A stretch of DNA of 7,875 bases from Bacillota bacterium (GTDB taxonomy: Bacteria > Eremiobacterota > SpSt-956 > JAKJGF01): the NCBI GenBank assembly GCA_029555925.1, contig JAKPQU010000428.1, positions 1 through 7,875 of the forward strand. The letters run 5' to 3'. Shown here piece by piece: positions 1 to 6,754 of this stretch. Position 1 is the stretch's first letter. Each line of letters starts with the position of its first letter. The notes under the pieces were generated by a model. That model saw only the letters and a list, made by a program, of their open reading frames with translations, did not search any database and was not told the DNA's origin. The translations under genes were made by a program, and so were the position numbers.

Positions 1-54
1 TGTATTATTTATGCTTACCTCAGTAAATAGTCCATCGGAATTTCATATTATACT

Positions 55-2391
55 TCAAGAGATTTGCCTTGTCAACTCAATTTTATCAATCACAATCCAA
101 CCTTCATCACAATTTAACAAGATATTATCTCCTGTTTTTATCATTTTAGTGACTCCTGCAATGCCGCTTATACCGGGTATATTATATTCTCTTGCAAGAA
201 TAGCGGCATGAGAAAGGACGCCTCCTGTTTCCGAAATCATTCCCAGTGCCAGAGGAAAAACTACAGACCAGCATGGCTCACATCCCGGGACAACAAGAAT
301 TTCACCATTCCGGAAATCAGCGAGTTCTTCAGGTTCTATAATAACCCTGGCAGGCCCCTGAACTATACCTCTGTGCAATATTTCTCCTTTTATCTTCATT
401 CCGTAAAGCCTCTCTGGCAAAACAGGCTTTATCTCCTTCGGTATTGAGCCTGTAAATTCATCGGGGAACACCGAGTCAATTAAATCTTCATATTCTTTCT
501 TTATGTTTCTTACATGGTCACACCAGTATTGTGTATTACAGGTCAGATCTTTCAAAAGCTCTATTTCCTTTACAGTTAAAAAGAATATATCTTCTTTTTC
601 CTGTAAACAACCTTTTTTTACAAATAAAGAACCCATATGTAAAAATAATTTCCTGAGAGCTTCCGTTAAAAGGAGGGTATATTTCCTGTGTGTCTCTCTC
701 TCTTCTGAAAGGCAGACAAGCCGGTCAAGAAGTGTATTGAAATGGTTTACCATAAGAGGGTGGCAATAATATTTTTCATAAGTTTTCTTAATTTCTGTTA
801 TTATCTTTTTATCTTTTAATATCTTATCTTCTATTTTATTACATTCCCATGCGCATTTAAAATCTTCCTGTTCCATGGCTCCGACCATGCCGAGAATATA
901 CCTGTCATCTTCTCTGTACCTTTTTCTGGCTAATTCCAGAGGCATATCTGTCCAGTGACCGTATCTATCGATGAATTTTTGTAAATCTTCCGATATATAT
1001 TCCCTGTCCCCGCCATCACGGTATATCAGTTCCATCAGATCTTTATTAAAACTATAATTCTCTAGATTGCTATCAAGGGGTTTAAAATCCTGGAAAAAAG
1101 TCTTATATCGTTCTAGTTCATCGGGAAGAAGTGATTTATAATATTCATTAAATATCTGATAAATATAACCTGTATAAAATGTAAGATCTTCCCTGTACAT
1201 AAGCTCCCTTATGTTTAAAAATAGAATCCAAGGATCGTCTTTTTTTTCTACAGCAGAAATCAAATCTAATACCTTTCTCCTGTATTCTTCAAGTCTTAAG
1301 GAAAGCTCTGACGACATATTCCAGATAGATTGAAAATAAGATTGAAACAATGCCTGATCATATAAAATTCGCCACATATGATTGTAAATATATTCATTAA
1401 TATATATCCTGCCTTTATAGTGTAAAACGAGAGAACCACCGGGTCTTTTTATACCGAGTTCCTGATGAAAAGAAACAAGTCTTTCTTCAAGGTAATTACC
1501 AGAAAAATCTGCAGAAAGAGGAGTTAACACAGACGGTATGAAATCGCTCACAGGAATTCTGGACCATCTGTCCGAAGAGGTTACAGGTCTTGCCTGGAGA
1601 ATATAAATCTGTCCTTTATCACGGGCCCATTCAATATCCTGAGGACAGGAAAAGAGATTCTGAACAGCATCTGATATCTGAAGAAGATCATTAATAAAAT
1701 TCTCAGGACATTCGATATCACCTGTTTTGTCTTTTATTTCCCGTGATTTTTTATCTATAACCATCATAAATGGGATGTTCTTTCCCGATACAAGTTCATC
1801 TATTCTATTAAAAGTCAGATTTATTACCACTTCATCATTACCTGTCAGGGGATTACAGGTAAATATAACACCTGACATTTCAGGTATAATCTGCTTCTGT
1901 ATTATAACAGCCATGTTCAGTCTGTGAGTAATATGCCTCTCCTGTCTGTAAACAAAAGCTTCTTCCGACCATAGAGAAGACCAGACACTTTTAATGGCTT
2001 CAGATATATCGTAAGGTGATGATTTAATATCCAGAAGTGATCGATATATACCTGCAAAAGAATAATTATGACTGTCTTCCATAGTACAGGAAGAACGAAC
2101 AACAAACGTTCCGTCGTAAGAGGAAATTAAATCCCGGAGTTCATCTGTAAAATCACCGGGAAACTTATATTCTGATATAAAAGATCTGATAAATGGAAGT
2201 TTCTTCTTTTGCTCTGCCGGGGGGAGTAAATAAAAATCGGCTAAATATTCCAGGAGAACTTCCTCATAAATTCTGCCTGAGAGACAGAACCCATAAGGAA
2301 CAGCAAAGCCTTTTTTCTTTAATATGGAAATATTAAAAGCTTTCCCGCCGGAAAAAGAATCTATGTCATGGAAATGTGTAAAATATTTCAT
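55..2391 (-). CDS. PEP-synthase-like / rifampicin-phosphotransferase-like dikinase (ATP-grasp plus phosphohistidine domain)
   Basis: The protein is 778 residues from the chosen ATG. The N-terminal ATP-grasp domain (PPDK_N, residues about 1-270) shows GGK at 15-17, VVRSS ending at 101 followed by ED and SFAG, SGVIFT at 173-178, DIEW at 252-255 and LQARP at 265-269. The middle (about 280-650) has pieces typical of the Rph group: FIPSVLTPLS, RYGHWTDMPLELA and EKEDIFFLT. The C-terminal swivelling domain carries ETGGVLSHAAILARE with the phospho-accepting His near 728. There is no C-terminal PEP/pyruvate TIM barrel, so a true PEP synthase or pyruvate phosphate dikinase is unlikely. By family knowledge, ATP phosphorylates the His, which then passes a phosphate to a substrate bound by the central domain; that substrate is unknown here, and rifampicin is only the best-known example. 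A GTG at 2409 would add six residues, but its only purine-rich site abuts it directly. ATG 2391 starts the conserved domain cleanly, although its ribosome site is also weak. The gene is divergent from the TPR gene, and its 3' end is 54 bp from the window edge. Confidence 0.85.
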   Translation of the reverse strand: MKYFTHFHDIDSFSGGKAFNISILKKKGFAVPYGFCLSGRIYEEVLLEYLADFYLLPPAEQKKKLPFIRSFISEYKFPGDFTDELRDLISSYDGTFVVRSSCTMEDSHNYSFAGIYRSLLDIKSSPYDISEAIKSVWSSLWSEEAFVYRQERHITHRLNMAVIIQKQIIPEMSGVIFTCNPLTGNDEVVINLTFNRIDELVSGKNIPFMMVIDKKSREIKDKTGDIECPENFINDLLQISDAVQNLFSCPQDIEWARDKGQIYILQARPVTSSDRWSRIPVSDFIPSVLTPLSADFSGNYLEERLVSFHQELGIKRPGGSLVLHYKGRIYINEYIYNHMWRILYDQALFQSYFQSIWNMSSELSLRLEEYRRKVLDLISAVEKKDDPWILFLNIRELMYREDLTFYTGYIYQIFNEYYKSLLPDELERYKTFFQDFKPLDSNLENYSFNKDLMELIYRDGGDREYISEDLQKFIDRYGHWTDMPLELARKRYREDDRYILGMVGAMEQEDFKCAWECNKIEDKILKDKKIITEIKKTYEKYYCHPLMVNHFNTLLDRLVCLSEERETHRKYTLLLTEALRKLFLHMGSLFVKKGCLQEKEDIFFLTVKEIELLKDLTCNTQYWCDHVRNIKKEYEDLIDSVFPDEFTGSIPKEIKPVLPERLYGMKIKGEILHRGIVQGPARVIIEPEELADFRNGEILVVPGCEPCWSVVFPLALGMISETGGVLSHAAILAREYNIPGISGIAGVTKMIKTGDNILLNCDEGWIVIDKIELTRQIS

Positions 2392-2463
2392 ACAAAAATA
2401 TCTTTTCACTCTTTCCTATTTTCAATATCAATTATGGTTAGTTTCATAACACTCCATAAACCT

Positions 2464-2521
2464 CGTAATGCGTAAAGCGTGATGCAATGGGATTAAAGCC
2501 GTCACGCGTTACGCGTCACGA
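2464..2521. repeat. Heptamer array forming a long imperfect hairpin
   Basis: On the plus strand three units GTAATGC, GTAAAGC, GTGATGC (2465-2485) are followed by a 15-base spacer and then GTCACGC, GTTACGC, GTCACGA (2501-2521). The two halves are inverted relative to each other: 2464-2484 pairs with 2520-2500 through 17 Watson-Crick pairs, two G-T pairs and two mismatches, leaving a loop of about 15 bases. There is no following T-run on either side, so a classical intrinsic terminator is not supported. Confidence 0.8.
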
Positions 2522-2569
2522 TAACTTAAATTCTAATAATTTATGAAATACGCTATATTTATCCTCACT
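2501..2569 (+). repeat. Dispersed repeat element, copy A (heptamers plus AT-rich block)
   Basis: Heptamers GTCACGC/GTTACGC are followed by an AT-rich block, ACTTAAATTCTAATAA and onward through GAAATAC and CTATA to CTCAC. The same order and nearly the same bases occur on the minus strand at 5721-5642 (copy B). Copy A has one heptamer unit fewer, and about seven substitutions plus a one-base gap distinguish the AT-rich blocks. It lies upstream of the TPR gene, pointing toward it. Confidence 0.8.
2531..2559 (+). promoter_or_regulatory. Candidate promoter inside repeat element A
   Basis: TTCTAA at 2531-2536 and TATATT at 2554-2559 are 17 bp apart. The -35 match is weak (3 of 6 against the sigma-70 consensus). 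Support comes mainly from the identical layout in copy B ahead of the permease. The TPR start lies about 115 bp downstream. Confidence 0.35.
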
Positions 2570-2631
2570 TCAATAATATAATACTCTGAAAATATAATAA
2601 TTACCATATAAAAATTAAATAAATTTTTCAA

Positions 2632-2660
2632 TTGACCATGATTTATTATTATGATAAAAT
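2632..2660 (+). promoter_or_regulatory. Candidate sigma-70 promoter just before the TPR gene
   Basis: TTGACC at 2632-2637 and TAAAAT at 2655-2660 are separated by 17 bp, a good consensus match. Transcription would start near 2667, which is after the AAGGAG ribosome site at 2661-2666. The site would then be lost from the mRNA. Either transcription starts upstream, or this promoter gives a nearly leaderless message, or the match is chance in AT-rich DNA. Confidence 0.35.
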
Positions 2661-2666
2661 AAGGAG
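2661..2666 (+). promoter_or_regulatory. Ribosome binding site of the TPR gene
   Basis: AAGGAG lies eight bases before ATG 2675 and is the strongest ribosome site in the window. It decides this start over the later ATG at 2696, which encodes MNNDIQEY. Confidence 0.75.
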
Positions 2667-2674
2667 TCAAATTT

Positions 2675-4096
2675 ATGGCAGACGGCTGTAGCCGTATGAA
2701 CAATGATATACAGGAATACTCGCGTCACGCGTCACGCGTCACGCGTCACGATTTTCGATATAAATTCTCTGAGGAGTACCTCCTGGTGAAGCTGGGTATA
2801 AAAATTATTAACGTACTGGTTGGTCTGTATCATTTTATAATAGCTTTAATCACTTTCTTTATTGGCTTTTCCTATCACAAAAGTGGTAAACTTGACCTTG
2901 CAGTAGAAAAATACAAAATAGCAGCCGAAAAAAATAAAAAGATCCTTGAATTAATACCGACCCATATTGAATTCCCAACAGTCCATATACAGCTCGGAAA
3001 AATATACATGTATCAGAATAAAACGGATGAGGCCATAGATGAATTTAAAAAAGCCATAGAAATAAATAATAAAGACTCTTATTTTCATGTATGTCTCGGT
3101 CTGGCCTATGAAAAACAAGGGAAAATCTCATGTGCAATCGAAGAATATAAAAATGCCCTTTTCATAGAACCTGAAGATTCATATATCCATAACAACCTGG
3201 GACTGGCCTATTATAATCAGGGAGAAATAGAAATGGCTGTTGAAGAATATAAAAAAGCCCTTGCCAATCCTTCTTATGCCACGCCGGAGTTTGCCCATAA
3301 TAATCTGGGCCTGGCCTATTACAATCTTGGTAAATACGATCTTGCCATAGAGGAATATGAAAAAGCTCTCAATTTTTCTCCTGATAATCCTGTCATATAT
3401 TACAATATAGCCGAAGCTTATAAAGATACAGGCAATATGCAGCAGGCCATAAATTTTTTTCGTAATACCATTAAACTGGAACCGGAAGAATTACCTGCTA
3501 TAATAGGGATAAGTAAAATCTATCAGGAAATAGATGACCTTCAATCTCTGAATAAGGAATATGAAGATATAATAAAACATAATCAGGAAAATCCGGTAAC
3601 ATATTTTAATATAGGATTAACTTATATGGACCTGGGAGATTTAGATAGAGCCATAGAAATGTTTGAAAAAACAATCCTCTATGAGCCGAATTTTGCTCCT
3701 GCTCATACTACTATGAGTATAGCTTTTGCAGAAAAAGGAGAGTTTGGCAAAGCTATATTATGCAGCGAATATGCTTTAAGCGTAGAACCGGATTTCCCTC
3801 AGGCCTATTATACACTGGGACATATATATGAAGAAAAAGGGGATATGGAAAAATCAGCTTATTATTATGAAGGCTTCCTGCAACTGAAAAAAAATTGCGA
3901 AGAAATATATGAAAAACTTGGAAACATATATATGACTCTGGGAAAAAATAAAGAAGGAGAAGTCGCTCTCAGGAAAGCCTGTGAACTTTCTCAAAAAAAC
4001 CATCCTGTAGAAAAGAATAATTTAGATTTAAATAAAGTAAATATAAAAACCTGTATAGAAATGATAGAAGAAGAATTAAAAAGCAGCAAACGGTAA
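2675..4096 (+). CDS. Membrane-anchored tetratricopeptide repeat (TPR) protein with heptamer-encoded N-terminus
   Basis: The protein is 473 residues. Residues 1-40 are polar. A single hydrophobic segment lies at about 41-67 (IINVLVGLYHFIIALITFF). From about 68 to 440 there are roughly ten 34-residue TPR units with the usual pattern (for example LGLAYYNLGKYDLAIEEYEK, then ALxxxPxx). The C-tail is lysine and glutamate rich. The role is presumably protein-protein scaffolding; no catalytic domain is visible and the partner is unknown. The start is supported by AAGGAG at 2661-2666, eight bases before ATG. Codons for residues 16-25 (SRHASRVTRH) are four tandem CGCGTCA heptamers, a sequence family also found outside genes, so this peptide is probably not part of the functional fold. 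A second plausible start is GTG at 2786, preceded at nine bases by AGGAG, giving a protein that begins MKLGIKIINV just before the membrane segment. The gene converges with the ABC permease, only 45 bp away. Confidence 0.88.
   Translation: MADGCSRMNNDIQEYSRHASRVTRHDFRYKFSEEYLLVKLGIKIINVLVGLYHFIIALITFFIGFSYHKSGKLDLAVEKYKIAAEKNKKILELIPTHIEFPTVHIQLGKIYMYQNKTDEAIDEFKKAIEINNKDSYFHVCLGLAYEKQGKISCAIEEYKNALFIEPEDSYIHNNLGLAYYNQGEIEMAVEEYKKALANPSYATPEFAHNNLGLAYYNLGKYDLAIEEYEKALNFSPDNPVIYYNIAEAYKDTGNMQQAINFFRNTIKLEPEELPAIIGISKIYQEIDDLQSLNKEYEDIIKHNQENPVTYFNIGLTYMDLGDLDRAIEMFEKTILYEPNFAPAHTTMSIAFAEKGEFGKAILCSEYALSVEPDFPQAYYTLGHIYEEKGDMEKSAYYYEGFLQLKKNCEEIYEKLGNIYMTLGKNKEGEVALRKACELSQKNHPVEKNNLDLNKVNIKTCIEMIEEELKSSKR
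2721..2750 (+). repeat. Perfect heptamer tandem repeat inside the TPR coding sequence
   Basis: Four exact copies of CGCGTCA at 2721-2748 plus two more bases. Three units (21 bases) encode the heptapeptide RHASRVT. Read in this direction the array has no stop codon in any frame; read in reverse it gives TGA every 21 bases. One unit more or less shifts the frame to a TGA at 2787 or a TAA at 2761. Confidence 0.95.
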
Positions 4097-4099
4097 TTT

Positions 4100-4155
4100 T
4101 CACTTTTCACGACTCACGACTCACCATTCACTTTTCACTCTTCACACTTCACTTT
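4100..4155. repeat. Degenerate heptamer array between convergent genes, overlapping permease 3' end
   Basis: Eight uninterrupted units of form TCACNNN: TTT, GAC, GAC, CAT, TTT, TCT, ACT and TTT as variable triplets. Poorer units (TTCCACT, TTTTACT) continue to about 4170. The array begins three bases after the TPR stop and fills the whole 45 bp gap. The TCA of the seventh unit (4142) is the permease stop codon read on the minus strand. No separate terminator hairpin is visible here. Confidence 0.9.
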
Positions 4156-5608
4156 TTCCACTTTTTACTTTTTTCAAAAAATTCACTTCTTCAGGCCATC
4201 CTATATATATTAAAATATGACAAATAACAGCCAGGACACAATAAAAGAGTATAAAGAAAATAGGATCAATATCTGTCACATTCCATATACCTTTAAGTGC
4301 AAGAAAAGGATCGACTACATTCAACACAGCTGGCGGAGCGGCATTATAATTTACACTTCTTATAAGCCATGATAAAATGGGAAGAAGCCAGAAAAGAACT
4401 AATAAACAGATAGTAAACGTATCTTCAGTTACAAAAAATCTTGACACCCACTTACCTGCTACGGTCATTGAATAAATAAACACGGATATGATAAAAGAAG
4501 CACTTACGATTTGAGCAAGATTGCCGGCAGGACAAAAATAAATGAACAGAAGAGATGATATTGTCAGACCTGAGGCTGCTAAAAAGGGGATAAGAAATAT
4601 AGATACATCTGTATTGGGCCGGAATATACAGAAGAAACTCTTTTTTTGAGGCACAATATCTGAAGAAGGCCATACAAAAAAAGGAGTAAGTAATAATAAG
4701 AAAAACATAAGCCAGTAAAAGAAATACTCTATGGTCCATGAAGACATATTGGCACACCACGCAAGAGATAAAAGTACTGTATTCAGCATATAAAATAAGC
4801 TGAATAATTTTCTTATATGTGTGACAGTATCTTCCCTGGCAGGTCTTTCTATCAGAGAAGCAGTAGAAATAAAAAGTAACAGTAAAATAAATAAAGCTTC
4901 AAGGATAAACAAAATACTGAATGGTATTTTAAATATATGAAAATCCACAGAACTGGTAAAAGGAGAGAAGTTGCCGGAATATCTTATGGAATCCATAGAG
5001 GCCATAAAAAATATAAACATTACAAAGGCAACACCATAGGATAATCCTACAGAAGCATTTGTCTTTTTTGTTTTAGCCGATATAAAGAGACTTATCATAC
5101 TTATTAATATACCGGTAAGTAAAATGAATATATAGGCCAGCAATAAATCTATATATGATATACCGCCGAAGAAAAAGACCGTACAGCTTACAGGAAGAGA
5201 GGAACATAGCAACAATGCAGTATAAACAGTAATAGAATTTAATTTCCCTGCCACTATTTCTCCGGGACTCATGAGTGAAGTAATGAGTAAATCAAAGGTT
5301 TTTTTCTCCATTTCAGAAGAAATAGAACTGCAGGTAAAGGAAGGGCATAGAATCAAAACAGACGTAAAAAGTAATGTCAGAAGTGCATAGAAAATTCTCT
5401 GACTTATATAAAAAGGATTATTATTATAATAATTATATCCTTCACTCCATGTAATATAAAGTGCTACCGAGAGAACAATCAGATAAATAGATTGCAAAAT
5501 AACCATTTTATTACTCCTGAGTCTGCGGAGTAACTCGGTTTTAAAAATAGGATTTGTCCATATATAATGCTCTGTAAGCTCAAATATTTTCTTCGTAAAA
5601 CTGCTCAT
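4142..5608 (-). CDS. ABC-2 type transporter permease subunit
   Basis: This is a 488-residue, very hydrophobic protein with about 12 predicted membrane segments (for example about 36-54, 72-92, 128-150, 154-176, 188-205, 230-248 and 450-470). The N-terminus has the family pattern: an amphipathic start (TNPIFKTELLRRLRSNK, 18-34), a first membrane helix, then a conserved cytoplasmic stretch around 98-125 (SEMEKKTFDLLITSLMSPGE, then a Gly-Lys), typical of ABC-2 membrane subunits. It probably forms the channel for the ATPase encoded just upstream at 6753-5827; the substrate cannot be read from sequence. The start is ATG 5608, with GGGAGGAA upstream ending about ten bases before it, slightly long. 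The C-terminal tail (KKVKSGKSEV) and the TGA stop are encoded by period-7 repeat DNA, so the original C-terminus may have been altered. It is separated from the ATPase gene by 218 bp of repeats and probably has its own promoter at 5654-5682. Confidence 0.87.
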   Translation of the reverse strand: MSSFTKKIFELTEHYIWTNPIFKTELLRRLRSNKMVILQSIYLIVLSVALYITWSEGYNYYNNNPFYISQRIFYALLTLLFTSVLILCPSFTCSSISSEMEKKTFDLLITSLMSPGEIVAGKLNSITVYTALLLCSSLPVSCTVFFFGGISYIDLLLAYIFILLTGILISMISLFISAKTKKTNASVGLSYGVAFVMFIFFMASMDSIRYSGNFSPFTSSVDFHIFKIPFSILFILEALFILLLLFISTASLIERPAREDTVTHIRKLFSLFYMLNTVLLSLAWCANMSSWTIEYFFYWLMFFLLLLTPFFVWPSSDIVPQKKSFFCIFRPNTDVSIFLIPFLAASGLTISSLLFIYFCPAGNLAQIVSASFIISVFIYSMTVAGKWVSRFFVTEDTFTICLLVLFWLLPILSWLIRSVNYNAAPPAVLNVVDPFLALKGIWNVTDIDPIFFILFYCVLAVICHILIYIGWPEEVNFLKKVKSGKSEV

Positions 5609-5641
5609 GACTAAAAAGTTCCTCCCGTTATGTTATTACTG

Positions 5642-5721
5642 TGGTGAGCATATATTATAGTGTATTTCGTAACTTATTAGAATTTAAGTCGTCGTGACGC
5701 GTAACGCGTAACGCGTGACGC
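5642..5721 (-). repeat. Dispersed repeat element, copy B (inverted relative to copy A)
   Basis: Read on the minus strand from 5721, GCGTCAC, GCGTTAC, GCGTTAC, GCGTCAC is followed by an AT-rich block with ACTTAAATTCTAATAA, GAAATAC and CTATAAT, ending near CTCACC. This matches copy A at 2501-2569 apart from one extra heptamer and scattered substitutions. It sits directly upstream of the permease gene and points toward it. Confidence 0.8.
5654..5682 (-). promoter_or_regulatory. Candidate promoter for the permease inside repeat element B
   Basis: On the minus strand TTCTAA (5682-5677) and a perfect TATAAT (5659-5654) are 17 bp apart. Predicted transcription would start near 5647, about 39 bases before the permease ATG and upstream of its GGGAGG ribosome site, a normal arrangement. 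The -35 box is weak. Confidence 0.5.
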
Positions 5722-5749
5722 GTGGTTCGTAATGCGTGATGCGTAAAAT
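5694..5749. repeat. GC-rich heptamer array in the ATPase-permease gap
   Basis: Eight period-7 units on the plus strand: GTGACGC, GTAACGC, GTAACGC, GTGACGC, GTGGTTC, GTAATGC, GTGATGC and GTAAAAT. The first four belong to element B; the later ones match the units at 2465-2485 in the same plus-strand orientation. Confidence 0.9.
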
Positions 5750-5766
5750 ATAGCAGATTACCTGAA

Positions 5767-5817
5767 TCACTACTCTCACTACTCACTTTTCACGATTCAC
5801 CGGTCACTGGTCACTAT
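5767..5817. repeat. TCAC-type heptamer array after the ATPase gene
   Basis: TCACTAC at 5767, a two-base slip, then six contiguous TCACNNN units from 5776 to 5817 with variable triplets TAC, TTT, GAT, CGG, TGG and TAT. It is the same subfamily as 4100-4155 and begins nine bases beyond the ATPase stop. Confidence 0.88.
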
Positions 5818-5826
5818 TTTACTGTC

Positions 5827-6753
5827 CTACGCCACTACTCCCTGAGTAATTTTCATAAATACACTTTCCAGGTCCACCTTTTGCTCCTGAAGTGCTACAA
5901 GTTTTACTCCTTCTGTAACCAGTTTTTTCACAAGTTCGGAAAGTTCATCATCTGTACCTTTAAACTCAAATTGTATGGCCCTTTCTTTTACATCAATCTT
6001 ATTTACAAGACATGATTGTTCCAGTATTTTTACTGCCATATCTGTTGACTCAAGGACATTTAGTTTCATAACCTTTACAGGAGCCAGTTCTTTAAGTATC
6101 ATGTCAACTTCACCAAAAGCCAGAAGCTGTCCTGCTTCAATGATACCTATTTTGTTAACAAGATCTGCAAGTTCTGTGAGAATATGAGAGGATATAAAAA
6201 TAGTCTTTCCCATAGTTCTCAGTTCTTTAAGTAAAGCCCTCATTTCAATCCTTGCTCTCGGGTCAAGACCTGATGCAGGTTCATCTAAAAGCAAAACCTG
6301 AGGATCATGGATTAAAACCCTTGCAAGACACAGACGTTGTTTCATACCTCTCGATAGATTATCGACATAATCATTTCTTTTCCCGTAAAGGTCGGTAAGT
6401 TCCAGCACATCACTTATAATAGTCTTTCTCCTTGTTTTCTCCACTTTATAGGCAGAAGCAAAAAAATCCAGATATTCCCAGGCTTTCACCTGATCGTAAA
6501 TGCCGAAAAAATCAGGCATGTATCCCATTATTTTCCTTATTTTTTCAGGATCTTTTCTTACAGAATATCCTCCTATAAAGGCATCTCCTTCTGTAGGAGA
6601 CAGAAGTGTGGCAAGAATCTTTATGGTAGTGGTCTTCCCTGCGCCGTTCGGTCCGAGAAAACCGAAAGCATCTCCCGGTTCGAGAGATAAAGAAATATCT
6701 TTTACTGCTTTAAAATTTTTGTAATTTTTAACGAGATTCTTTATTTCTATCAT
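5827..6753 (-). CDS. ABC transporter ATP-binding protein (CcmA/NatA/GldA-like)
   Basis: The protein is 308 residues from ATG 6753. It shows Walker A GPNGAGKTT at 34-42, signature LSRGMKQRL at 133-141, Walker B VLLLDEP at 153-159, D-loop SGLD at 161-164 and switch His 190 in SSH. The Q-loop position reads GYMPD rather than a canonical Gln; acidic residues there are seen in the CcmA/NatA group. Residues about 230-308 form the C-terminal extension common in this group (DUF4162-like), ending with VDLESVFMKIT. It is cytoplasmic and powers the ABC-2 permease encoded downstream. A GTG at 6765 gives four more residues (MNSE) and an 11-base overlap with the preceding gene. ATG 6753 is preferred because AGGTGA lies eight bases before it and MIEIKNLVKNY is the normal family start. 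The upstream stop TGA is one base away, which indicates translational coupling. Stop is TAG; a repeat array starts nine bases beyond it. Confidence 0.95.
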   Translation of the reverse strand: MIEIKNLVKNYKNFKAVKDISLSLEPGDAFGFLGPNGAGKTTTIKILATLLSPTEGDAFIGGYSVRKDPEKIRKIMGYMPDFFGIYDQVKAWEYLDFFASAYKVEKTRRKTIISDVLELTDLYGKRNDYVDNLSRGMKQRLCLARVLIHDPQVLLLDEPASGLDPRARIEMRALLKELRTMGKTIFISSHILTELADLVNKIGIIEAGQLLAFGEVDMILKELAPVKVMKLNVLESTDMAVKILEQSCLVNKIDVKERAIQFEFKGTDDELSELVKKLVTEGVKLVALQEQKVDLESVFMKITQGVVA

Positions 6754-6754
6754 T

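Noticed and set aside
1..54. Terminator or neighbouring gene at the left edge
   Set aside because: The 54 bases after the PEP-synthase-like stop show no clear hairpin, T-run or start site.
4097..4141. Bidirectional intrinsic terminator between convergent genes
   Set aside because: The gap is TCACNNN direct repeats with no self-complementary GC stem, so termination here is not supported by sequence.
4452..4760. 102-residue minus-strand open frame
   Set aside because: It is a different-frame shadow lying wholly within the well-supported permease gene.
2501..5721. Composite transposon bounded by inverted repeats
   Set aside because: The genes between the inverted elements are a TPR protein and an ABC permease. 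There is no transposase, and no target-site duplication could be shown.
2721..5817. CRISPR array
   Set aside because: The repeats are seven bases in direct tandem without unique spacers, and no cas gene is present.
6500..6724. Plus-strand 74-residue open frame opposite the ATPase Walker A region
   Set aside because: It is antisense to strongly conserved ABC ATPase coding sequence, with no family resemblance of its own.
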